In this document: positions 1-7,407 of the stretch, one piece after another
How the letters are laid out: the number at the start of each line of letters is the position of its first letter
How positions within the stretch are numbered: position 1 is the first letter of the stretch
Source: Bryobacterales bacterium
GTDB taxonomy: Bacteria > Acidobacteriota > Terriglobia > Bryobacterales > Bryobacteraceae
DNA length: 64,000 nt
Assembly: GCA_025463005.1 (NCBI GenBank)
Contig: JAOAPR010000012.1
Span: forward strand, 62,001-126,000
Direction: 5' to 3'
Position numbers and translations under genes: made by a program
The notes under the pieces: generated by a model
Told to the model about the DNA's origin: nothing
The model's input: only the letters and a program-made list of their open reading frames with translations
The model's database searches: none

Positions 1-1337
1 CCATTTCCATGCCCGTTTCCGTTGCCGTGCCCATTCCCATTGCCATTGCCGTTACGGAATCCGTTTTCCCGGTAGCGTTTGGTTTTGTGCCAGCCCGGTC
101 CGGGAGACCCGGAAATGCGTCCGGAATAGTAGCGGATCAGAGCTCCGCAGATTGCCCCCGTGCTGGCGAAGAAGTTCACCAGGTTCAGCGGCACCAGATC
201 CACGGGGCGAGACTTGCCGTCCAGGAGCGCGGCGGCTCCCATCTCAAAGAACGTCGCCTGGCTCCCAAAGAGCTGGTAGCCGACCATCGCCAGGGCCACG
301 GCGAATATCGGCACCTGGTGCGCTTGCGGGCTGAACAATAGGACCAGCGACGCCAGCCATCCCAACACCAACACGGGGGCTGTCCAGTAGCAGGCCAGCA
401 CGAAAATAGCATCCAGCTTCTCGAACCGGCTCATGAATCGGCTGGACCACACTTCGCCGCCCAGGCGGTGCAGGCACTCGGTGTGTCCGATGGCCCATCG
501 AACGATCTGGCGCTTTCGCACCGGCCAGGATTCCGGCGCCTCCTCATAACACTCGGCGCGGTTGACGTACCCGATTTTCCAGCCGCTCGCGGCCATGCGG
601 AAGGTCAGGTCGGTGTCCTCCGTCAGCGAGTCGGCATTCCAGCCGCCGACGGCCTTGAGCGCGGTCGCGCGCACCCCGCCGACGGTTCCGCCGAACTGGG
701 GTGTCAGCCCCAGGTTGAAGCGCGCCTGTTGGCTGATCTGGTAACCGGCGGCTCGCTCCAATCCGAGCAGCGCTGAAAGCAGGCTGCTCCCGGTATTGTG
801 AGGAATCACCCGGCCCATCACGGCGCCGATTTCCGGATCGCAAAACGGCGTCACCAGCATCTTGAGCATGGCGCGGCCGGGAAAATAATCGGCATCGAAC
901 AACAGCAGAATGTCACCCTGAGCCTGGTTGGTGGCTTCTTTAAGAGCCGCGCCTTTCCCGCCTGCCCCGCGGACCCGATGAATCGGCTTGATGATGGGAT
1001 ATTGAGCCGCGAATTCGTCGATGATCTGGCCTGTCCGGTCGCTGGAGCGGTCGTTGATGGCCAGGATTTCCAGCCGGTCGCGGTCATAATCGCATTCCGC
1101 CAGCGCCTGCAGAATATCGGCCGCCACGCCCTCTTCGTTGTGCATGGGAACCAGCACGGAGATGCGCGGTGTCAGGAAGCCGGCCAGCTCGTTGGTATCG
1201 CGCGGGCGGCGGAGCGAAAGACGGTACAGCGTAAAACCGTAATGCCGCACGGCATAAAGCGTCAACACCACAACGGTAATTCCGAGGCACACCCTCGCCA
1301 CCAGAATCAGAATTGCCAATAAGTCCGCCTTCCCCAC
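1..1337 (-). CDS. Processive family 2 glycosyltransferase (BcsA-like), C-terminus cut by window edge
   Basis: This reading frame is open from about 1337 to the left edge, so the stop codon lies outside the window. After an N-terminal membrane segment comes a GT2 nucleotide-sugar domain beginning RISVLVPMHNEE. It has the DxD metal site (FDADY, about 885-900), the TEDTD acid motif and the QIVRW (QxxRW) motif near 500-515 that marks processive polysaccharide synthases. Three or more membrane helices follow. The tail turns into Asn-Gly/His-Gly dipeptides at 1-54. Such enzymes polymerise or transfer sugars from UDP- or GDP-sugars across the inner membrane. The start is uncertain: GTG at 1337 or TTG at 1319. 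Both overlap the end of the upstream membrane-protein gene, so translation is probably coupled. The sugar substrate is unknown. Confidence 0.85.
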   Translation of the reverse strand, partial: MGKADLLAILILVARVCLGITVVVLTLYAVRHYGFTLYRLSLRRPRDTNELAGFLTPRISVLVPMHNEEGVAADILQALAECDYDRDRLEILAINDRSSDRTGQIIDEFAAQYPIIKPIHRVRGAGGKGAALKEATNQAQGDILLLFDADYFPGRAMLKMLVTPFCDPEIGAVMGRVIPHNTGSSLLSALLGLERAAGYQISQQARFNLGLTPQFGGTVGGVRATALKAVGGWNADSLTEDTDLTFRMAASGWKIGYVNRAECYEEAPESWPVRKRQIVRWAIGHTECLHRLGGEVWSSRFMSRFEKLDAIFVLACYWTAPVLVLGWLASLVLLFSPQAHQVPIFAVALAMVGYQLFGSQATFFEMGAAALLDGKSRPVDLVPLNLVNFFASTGAICGALIRYYSGRISGSPGPGWHKTKRYRENGFRNGNGNGNGHGNGNGHGN

Positions 1338-2068
1338 ACCCGGAGACCGGCGACATGGGTGGATAAAGAGAAGAACACTACGACATAGAGGACATCGGCC
1401 AGCAACCCCAGAGTGAACCAAAGCAACGGCATAAACAGCAGACCGCTGTAGTGCAGCACGCCCAGGCAGAAAGCCAGCCGGATAGCCGACCATACGAAGC
1501 CGTAGGCTTGCATCAGGACGGCCCACATCAGACCGGGCCAAGCCTCGGGCTGCAGCATCACCAGCAGTCCGGCCGAAAACCACGGCAGCAGGAGCCACAC
1601 CAGAAGCTCCCCGCGCAGCCAGATCTGCGAGAACTCGGCCGAAGTAATCTCGGAGCCTGGCGCGAACACCATGACACCGGCGCCGAGCATCAGCAGTACC
1701 AGCAGGAACACGACAAAATTGCGCGCCAATTCCACACCCCGGTAGACCGCCAGAAGCGCCACCACCGCGCTTACGAACAGGATCGCCACTCGAATCGGCT
1801 GGCGATCCAAACGGAATGCCGTTGTGGTGACCACTTCGGCGGATCCGATGGGCTCAAACACGTCTACTTGCGTGGAACCTTCCAGGGGGATATTACACAG
1901 CCGCAGCAAAGCCGCCGAAATTTGATTGTGCCGGGCTAACAGGGGGGCACGGGCCCAATACACTAACGCCGTCAGAGCAATGGCGAACCCCAGGGCAGCC
2001 AGCAGGCGGCCCGTATTCAGGGGCAAAGAACGGATACTGCGATGCGGATAAATAGCAGTGCGCCGCAT
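1307..2068 (-). CDS. Polytopic membrane protein of unknown function, upstream partner of the GT2 gene
   Basis: This 253-residue protein has about six or seven hydrophobic segments and a roughly 60-residue extracytoplasmic stretch after the first helix. The last helices (GLLFMPLLWFTLG, LLADVLYVVVFFSL) loosely resemble the end of exosortase-type membrane proteins. However, the Cys/Arg/His motifs of exosortases are absent, so I do not assign that function. Its stop lies inside the start region of the GT2 glycosyltransferase, which points to one transcript and a shared role in exporting or anchoring a polysaccharide. It could be a scaffold for the synthase or an exosortase-associated membrane protein. 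Confidence 0.65.
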   Translation of the reverse strand: MRRTAIYPHRSIRSLPLNTGRLLAALGFAIALTALVYWARAPLLARHNQISAALLRLCNIPLEGSTQVDVFEPIGSAEVVTTTAFRLDRQPIRVAILFVSAVVALLAVYRGVELARNFVVFLLVLLMLGAGVMVFAPGSEITSAEFSQIWLRGELLVWLLLPWFSAGLLVMLQPEAWPGLMWAVLMQAYGFVWSAIRLAFCLGVLHYSGLLFMPLLWFTLGLLADVLYVVVFFSLSTHVAGLRVWGRRTYWQF

Positions 2069-2242
2069 GCGCGGACAATCCTCCGACAGGGCAACTTACC
2101 GAGCAAAAATCTACTGTTCGACTGCGGTAGTTAGTTGAGCGGTAAATGTAATAATACTCGGAACTCGGAAATGTTCCAAGTATTTCCTATCTTTCGTATA
2201 GGTCGCTTGCATCCCGGTGACGCCGGTGTAAAATCTTCATCA

Positions 2243-2392
2243 ATGGATGCGACCACGATTGTCCTACCGGCTGCGATCACTGCGCTTGCACTCATCGTCA
2301 TTCTGTTTGAAGAAACGCGCCACCGCCGCAGGCTGCGCCGGGTGGCGTCCATACGAAAAGCGCTGGATAGGGATCCCGTCTCCGCGGGGTAG
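2243..2392 (+). CDS. Small single-pass membrane protein (49 aa)
   Basis: A short reading frame starts with MDATTIVLPAAI. One hydrophobic helix (about residues 5-20) is followed by a strongly basic juxtamembrane stretch (RHRRRLRRVASIRK) with positive-inside topology. The same frame is open further upstream, but only the segment from ATG 2243 looks like protein. The shape fits a small inner-membrane peptide with the charged tail in the cytoplasm. No family is recognised and it could be a chance frame, although helix-plus-basic-tail is not random-looking. It lies between the divergent membrane-protein gene and tRNA-Ala. Confidence 0.4.
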   Translation: MDATTIVLPAAITALALIVILFEETRHRRRLRRVASIRKALDRDPVSAG

Positions 2393-2419
2393 GTCACGAC
2401 CAACAGTGCCAGGCGAGGC

Positions 2420-2495
2420 TGGTGGACGGCGTGGGACTTGAACCCACGACCCCCGCGTTGCGAACGCGGTGCTCTCCCAACTGAGCTAGCCGCCC
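2420..2495 (-). tRNA. tRNA-Ala (anticodon CGC)
   Basis: On the minus strand the sequence folds into a full cloverleaf of 76 nt with an encoded CCA (2422-2420). The acceptor stem GGGCGGC/GCCGTCC carries the G3:U70 wobble pair, the identity element of alanine tRNAs. The D-arm contains AGCTCAGTTGGGAGAGC, the anticodon arm is CCGCG-TTCGCAA-CGCGG, and the T-arm is GTGGG-TTCAAGT-CCCAC. The anticodon CGC reads the GCG codon. Confidence 0.97.
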
Positions 2496-2662
2496 ACTGG
2501 ATCTACGGTTCAGGATAACATGCGTCCTCCGCTTTAAACGTGATTGTCACATCGATCATGGAAGCGAATGTCTCCGCGCCGTGAGGCGGGCAAGCCCACC
2601 TTCCCACCTCGGAGGCACGGCCGGTTTCCAATTTTTTAACTTGCTCTGAAGACGAAATCGGT

Positions 2663-2682
2663 GGACACTCAAATTAGTGTCC
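2663..2682 (+). promoter_or_regulatory. Perfect 7-bp inverted repeat over the speA start codon
   Basis: GGACACT (2663-2669) and AGTGTCC (2676-2682) form a perfect dyad around a 6-nt AT-rich loop. The GTG start of speA (2677-2679) lies in the right arm. As RNA it would hold the start codon in a hairpin; as DNA it is a possible operator. Which of the two, if either, is inference. Confidence 0.5.
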
Positions 2683-4611
2683 TCCCCCAGATTCACCGAT
2701 AGTCCCGTTCGTGAGCCCGCCGATCGCTGGACCACCGCAGAGGCGGCAGAACTCTATGATGTAGCGAGTTGGGGCAAGGGCTACTTCTCGGTTGGCAAGA
2801 ATGGCAACCTGCTGGTCCATCCTGAGAAGGATCCCAGCCGCTCCATTGACCTCAAGGAACTGGTCGACAATCTCCAGCTCCGGGGCATTTCGCTGCCGAT
2901 CCTGATCCGCTTCGGCGGCATTCTGAAGCACCGCCTGGGTGAGATGCACCAGGCGTTCCAGAACGCCATCGCCGAACACGGCTACAAGAGCAAATACTGC
3001 TGCGTCTACCCGATCAAGGTCAACCAGCAGCGCCAAGTGGTGGAAGAGGTTTTCGAGTACGGCCGGCCGTACGAGTTCGGCCTGGAGGCCGGCTCGAAAC
3101 CTGAATTGCTGGCCGTGTTGGCCATCGCCGACAACCAGACCCCCATCATCTGTAACGGCTTCAAGGACGACGAGTACATCGAGATGGTGATGCTGGCGAA
3201 GAAAATCGGCCGCAACATCATCCCGGTGGTCGAAAAGTACACCGAGCTCGACCTGATCCTGAAGCATTCGCAGCGCGTGGGCGTGCGGCCGGTAATCGGG
3301 CTGCGCGTGAAGCTCGCCAGCCGCGGCTCGGGACGCTGGAAGTCTTCAGGCGGCTACCGTTCCAAGTTCGGCTTGACCGTCACCGAAGCGCTGCGAGCCT
3401 TAGAACAGCTCAAAGCGGTCCATATGGAAGATTGTTTGGAGCTGCTGCACTTCCACCTGGGCAGCCAGATCACAAATATCCGCCAGATCAAGGGCGCTGT
3501 CATGGAAGCGGCCCGCGTGTTTGTGGAACTGCACCGCGCCGGCGCCGGGCTGCGTTTTATGGACGTCGGCGGCGGCTTGGGCATCGATTACGACGGCTCG
3601 CAGACGGATTTCGAATCGAGCGTCAACTATACGCTGCAGGAATACGCCAACGACGTTGTTTATCACATCCAGAGCATCTGCGACGAATCCGAGGTGCCGC
3701 ACCCGATCATCGTTTCGGAAAGCGGCCGCGCGATCGCCGCATATCACAGCGCACTGGTGTTCAACGTCCTGGGCGTCACCGGGTTCAGCGACAGCGATTC
3801 CCTGCCGGAAATTCCGGACGATGTCGAGCAGCCGCTGATCGATCTCAAAGAAACGCTGCGAGGGCTTTCGAATAAGAACCTGCTCGAAAGCTTTCACGAC
3901 GCGCAGCAGGCCCTCGATTCCGCGCTGAATCTGTTCAGCCTGGGCTATCTGCCGTTGCAGCAGCGAAGCTGGGCCGAAAGCATCTACTGGCTGATCTGCC
4001 GGCGCATTCAGAAGCTCGCCAAGGAGCTGGATTATTTCCCCGAGGAGCTGGAAGGGCTGGACGGCCTGCTCTCGGACACCTACTTCTGCAATTTTTCGCT
4101 GTTCCAGAGTATGCCGGATAGCTGGGCGGTGAAACAGTTGTTCCCGATCATGCCGATCCACCGCCTGGAGGAGGAGCCCCGCCGCCCCGGAATCCTGGGC
4201 GATATTTCCTGCGATTCCGACGGCAAGGTAGACCAGTTCATCGACCGCCGGGATGTGAAGAAGACCCTGCTGCTGCATCCGTTCAATAGCGAACCCTACA
4301 TTCTGGGCGCATTTCTGGTCGGCGCGTACCAGGAAATCCTGGGCGATCTCCACAACCTGTTCGGCGATACCAATGCGGTGCACGTCCAGCTCGATCAGGA
4401 CGGCTCGGTGGTCCTGGAAGCCGTGATTCAGGGCGATACCGTAAGGGAAGTGCTCGATTACGTGCAATTCCAGTCCAAGACGCTGGTCGAGCAATTCCGG
4501 CGTGCGGTGGAAGCGGCCGTTCGCGACGGCAAAATCTCCTACGAGGAATCCGGCACGCTGTTGCGGTTCTACGAAGACGGCCTGAACGGCTACACCTACC
4601 TCGAACAGTAA
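2677..4611 (+). CDS. speA: Biosynthetic arginine decarboxylase
   Basis: This PLP enzyme converts arginine to agmatine, the first step of the agmatine route to putrescine and spermidine, in the cytoplasm. The 644 residues match the usual SpeA length. The alanine-racemase-like barrel carries the PLP lysine in VYPIKVNQQ (about Lys114). It also has GLEAGSKPEL, HFHLGSQ and DVGGGLGIDYDG, and the C-terminal beta domain with PLQQRSWAESIYW and TYFCNFSLFQS-type motifs. GTG 2677 is the only workable start, because a TAG stop lies in frame just upstream. The stop (TAA) shares its last base with the ATG of the following aminopeptidase gene (TAATG), so the two are probably co-translated. Confidence 0.96.
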   Translation: MSSPRFTDSPVREPADRWTTAEAAELYDVASWGKGYFSVGKNGNLLVHPEKDPSRSIDLKELVDNLQLRGISLPILIRFGGILKHRLGEMHQAFQNAIAEHGYKSKYCCVYPIKVNQQRQVVEEVFEYGRPYEFGLEAGSKPELLAVLAIADNQTPIICNGFKDDEYIEMVMLAKKIGRNIIPVVEKYTELDLILKHSQRVGVRPVIGLRVKLASRGSGRWKSSGGYRSKFGLTVTEALRALEQLKAVHMEDCLELLHFHLGSQITNIRQIKGAVMEAARVFVELHRAGAGLRFMDVGGGLGIDYDGSQTDFESSVNYTLQEYANDVVYHIQSICDESEVPHPIIVSESGRAIAAYHSALVFNVLGVTGFSDSDSLPEIPDDVEQPLIDLKETLRGLSNKNLLESFHDAQQALDSALNLFSLGYLPLQQRSWAESIYWLICRRIQKLAKELDYFPEELEGLDGLLSDTYFCNFSLFQSMPDSWAVKQLFPIMPIHRLEEEPRRPGILGDISCDSDGKVDQFIDRRDVKKTLLLHPFNSEPYILGAFLVGAYQEILGDLHNLFGDTNAVHVQLDQDGSVVLEAVIQGDTVREVLDYVQFQSKTLVEQFRRAVEAAVRDGKISYEESGTLLRFYEDGLNGYTYLEQ

Positions 4612-6419
4612 TGAATGCAGCAGTAATGCGGTGCGCCGTGGCGTGCTGGACGCTGCTCGCCGGCTCGCTACTCAGCCAAGCGCTACTGAGCCAGCCTTTC
4701 TATCTCTCGAACGATCCAATCCCGCAGAAACAGACGGTACAACTCACGATTGACCCGGCACGCGAGACTTTTGAAGGCTCCGTGTCGATCGACGTCCAAT
4801 TGCGAGCTCCCGCTTCCATCGTTTGGTTAAATGCGAAGAATCTGAAAATCGGTTCAGCGTTCATCGCTCAAGGCGAGATGGTGCGTCCTGCCCGCATTAT
4901 TCCAGGCTCTGACGAGCGTATCGGCATTGACCTGGGGCAGCCTCTTGCGGGTCTTGCAACCATCCGAATCGCCTACCAGGGCCGCCTGGATGACAAAGGT
5001 CTGGCCGGTCCCTACCGCCGTAAAGTGGATGGAGAGTGGTACGCCTTCACCACCTTTACTCCCATCGATGCCCGTCGCGCGTTTCCATGTTTCGACGAGC
5101 CGCACTTCAAGGCCCCTTGGGACATTTCGATCCGCGTCAAGCGCGAGCACAAGGCTTTTTCGAACGGCCGGGAAATTTCGGAAACAGAAGAACCAGGCGG
5201 CTGGAAGCTGGTGAAGTTCGCTACCACCGAGCCGCTTCCCGCCGAGGTTGTCGCCTTCGCTGTGGGACCGTTTGACGTGTATCAGGGCGAGTCTGCCGGC
5301 CATGGAACTCCGGTGCGGGTTATCACTGCCGAAGGCCACGCAGCCGAGGGCCGGGCCGCCGCCAAGGCCACCTCTGAGATCCTGCCGCGCCTGGAGGCTT
5401 ACACCGGAATCCCGTACGCCTTCGGCAAACTCGACCATCTTGCGCTGCCCGAGGGCGCCTTTGGAGCCGTGGAAAATCCCGGATTGATCACTTACCGGGA
5501 GCGCAATCTGCTGCTCGCTCCGAATGAAGAGACGGCGACCCGAACGCGCGCCATCCGTTCATTGCAGGCACACGAGATCGGTCACCAGTGGTTCGGCAAC
5601 CTGGTCACGCAGGCGACTTGGGAAGATGTTTGGCTGAGTGAAGGCTTCGCTACCTGGATCTCTTTAAAGATGATGGAGCAGGAGCAGCCTCCCGAGCGCG
5701 CACATTTTGCGGCGATCGCCGCGCGCGAGCGCATGATGGCCGTGGACAATCCTGCCCGCTCGCGCCCGGTTCGGGTCGCCGTGAACAGCCGGACGACGGC
5801 GCGCGACGTGTACAATCGCGTGGTCTATGACAAAGGCGCGGCGATTCTGCTGATGCTCGAAGGCTGGATGGGCGAGGATCGCTTTCGCGACGGGCTACAC
5901 GCTTACTTGACCGAGCATCGATTCGGAAATGCCACCACTCAGGACTTGGCGGTAGCGCTCAGCGCGGCCTCCGGACAAGACCCCTCACGCGTCCTGAATA
6001 CCTTTCTGAACACCACTGGTGTCCCCGAGCTGCGCGGTCAACTACTCTGTGTCCGCGATGCGGCTCCCCGATTGCGAGTAACCAAATCAAGCCCCGGTTC
6101 GGTGCCGGTATGTTGGCGAGCCGACCGCGTGGCTTCGTCATGCACCGTGCTCGAAGGACCCTCCACCGAGATCGCGCTGCCCACGGGAACCGCCTGCCCG
6201 GCATGGTTCTACTTGAATTCGGGCGGGACCGGGTATTATCGGACTCACTGGTACCAGGCGCCGCTACGGGCGCTGCCGGAACTTTCGGGCGCCGAGCGCC
6301 TGACACTGGCGTACGACCTGCGCGCGAGCAAGAATGCGTCGGCTCAGGCGGCTCTTGCGCGTCTGGCGTCGGACGCGGATCCGCAAATTGCTAGCGTGGC
6401 GCGGGAGGGACTAAAGTAG
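4611..6419 (+). CDS. Exported M1-family zinc aminopeptidase, short form
   Basis: This 602-residue gluzincin starts with a signal peptide and has the full M1 zinc site, HEIGH (321-325) with the third ligand Glu344 in WLSEGFATW. The exopeptidase motif reads GAVEN (usual GAMEN), and the catalytic Tyr is likely in NRVVYDKGAA. Family members remove N-terminal residues from peptides. Typical PepN proteins are about 850-880 residues; here the large helical C-terminal domain is missing and replaced by roughly 100 residues of low similarity. The ATG at 4611 overlaps the speA stop. The 3' end overlaps the convergent Asp-box gene by 29 bp. The signal peptide suggests a periplasmic or surface location. 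Confidence 0.9.
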   Translation: MNAAVMRCAVACWTLLAGSLLSQALLSQPFYLSNDPIPQKQTVQLTIDPARETFEGSVSIDVQLRAPASIVWLNAKNLKIGSAFIAQGEMVRPARIIPGSDERIGIDLGQPLAGLATIRIAYQGRLDDKGLAGPYRRKVDGEWYAFTTFTPIDARRAFPCFDEPHFKAPWDISIRVKREHKAFSNGREISETEEPGGWKLVKFATTEPLPAEVVAFAVGPFDVYQGESAGHGTPVRVITAEGHAAEGRAAAKATSEILPRLEAYTGIPYAFGKLDHLALPEGAFGAVENPGLITYRERNLLLAPNEETATRTRAIRSLQAHEIGHQWFGNLVTQATWEDVWLSEGFATWISLKMMEQEQPPERAHFAAIAARERMMAVDNPARSRPVRVAVNSRTTARDVYNRVVYDKGAAILLMLEGWMGEDRFRDGLHAYLTEHRFGNATTQDLAVALSAASGQDPSRVLNTFLNTTGVPELRGQLLCVRDAAPRLRVTKSSPGSVPVCWRADRVASSCTVLEGPSTEIALPTGTACPAWFYLNSGGTGYYRTHWYQAPLRALPELSGAERLTLAYDLRASKNASAQAALARLASDADPQIASVAREGLK

Positions 6420-7377
6420 CGATGCGGCCTTTCGTTCCGATCGCGAATCCGTTAATGGCGTTGTAGCCTTCCTCGCCGAATTTGATCCAGCTCCGGCCAT
6501 TATCGGAAGAGAAATCGGAACCGGAAGTCCCCGTGGCGATGCAGATACCCGCGGTGCGGCAGCTTAGACCCGACCGGTAGCCGCCTGGCGAGGAACCGGC
6601 CGGTCTGGTCCAGGTCTTGCCCCCGTCTTCAGTGATCGCGACGTTGCCGGCGGATTCGTCGGGTTTCATGTAGTCGCCGCCGACCGCGATGCCGTGCAGG
6701 GCGTCAGCGAATGCCAGCGAAAAAATGCCGGCGCTCGCCGAATCGTGGCGGATCGGCGTCTTCGCCACCGACCACGTTTTCCCGGCGTCGTCGGAATGAA
6801 AAACCCGCGCCCCACCGATGCCACCGGTTCCAAACCAGGCTTCCCGAGTTCCGTGCGTGAAGACGCAACTGCCGCTGGCCGCAAAGGCGCCCTCGTCCTT
6901 GTTTGCTTGCGGACCCTTAAGCGTCTGCCAGGTCGCGCCGTCGCTCGTAGTCAGGATTGTGAATCTGCCATCTACTGGATCGCCGACGATAATTCCGTGG
7001 GTCGGGTCCCAGAAACCTATACAGTCCCAGAAACCCTTCGGTTCGAGGTTGGTGGCGAGCAGAGTCCAACTCATGCCGCCGTCCGTCGTCTTGTAGATCC
7101 GCGATTTCGAACCCTCACCTGAGCTCAGCAGGAAAGCCGTGCGATCGCCGATAGTTTCGACGTCGCGAAAATCGAGATCCGCCACTCCCGGCGGACTCAC
7201 GGAACGCCAAGTGGCACCCAGATCCGTGGACCTAAGAACCGTGCCCTTGTCGCCGCTAACCCAGATGACCTGCCCGTTCGCGCTCACGCCGCGTAGATTG
7301 GCGGTTGTGCCGCTGGTAACCGGCGCCCAGGATTGCGCCGCAGCCGGCAAACTGATCGCGAAAAGCAATCTCCACAC
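6391..7377 (-). CDS. Secreted Asp-box (BNR/YCF48-like) beta-propeller protein
   Basis: The protein has 328 residues with a short signal peptide (WRLLFAISLPAAAQS). It contains at least five Asp-box turns of the form S/T-x-D-x-G-x-T/S-W: STDLGATW, TTDGGMSW, SDDAGKTW, TEDGGKTW and SSDNGRSW. These repeats build sialidase-like or YCF48-like propellers, which are often binding or assembly modules. No sialidase catalytic arginine triad or FRIP box is obvious, so enzymatic activity is not claimed. The GTG start at 7377 is followed at once by the signal sequence. It is divergent from ptrB, with about 30 bp between the starts. Confidence 0.8.
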   Translation of the reverse strand: MWRLLFAISLPAAAQSWAPVTSGTTANLRGVSANGQVIWVSGDKGTVLRSTDLGATWRSVSPPGVADLDFRDVETIGDRTAFLLSSGEGSKSRIYKTTDGGMSWTLLATNLEPKGFWDCIGFWDPTHGIIVGDPVDGRFTILTTSDGATWQTLKGPQANKDEGAFAASGSCVFTHGTREAWFGTGGIGGARVFHSDDAGKTWSVAKTPIRHDSASAGIFSLAFADALHGIAVGGDYMKPDESAGNVAITEDGGKTWTRPAGSSPGGYRSGLSCRTAGICIATGTSGSDFSSDNGRSWIKFGEEGYNAINGFAIGTKGRIATLVPPAPR

Positions 7378-7407
7378 GATTCACTCATTGTAGTCAACAC
7401 TAGAGTG

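Noticed and set aside
1-54. Repeated NG/HG coding DNA as a CRISPR or satellite array
   Set aside because: The repeats are in-frame dipeptide codons without spacers.
2540-2556. GTGATTGTCAC as a CRP/FNR-like site upstream of tRNA-Ala
   Set aside because: Only a 4-bp half-site on each side and no matching promoter; too short to call.
3400-4494. Long open frame on the minus strand opposite speA
   Set aside because: It is the antisense of a fully recognisable SpeA sequence, has no motifs, and is caused by the high GC content.
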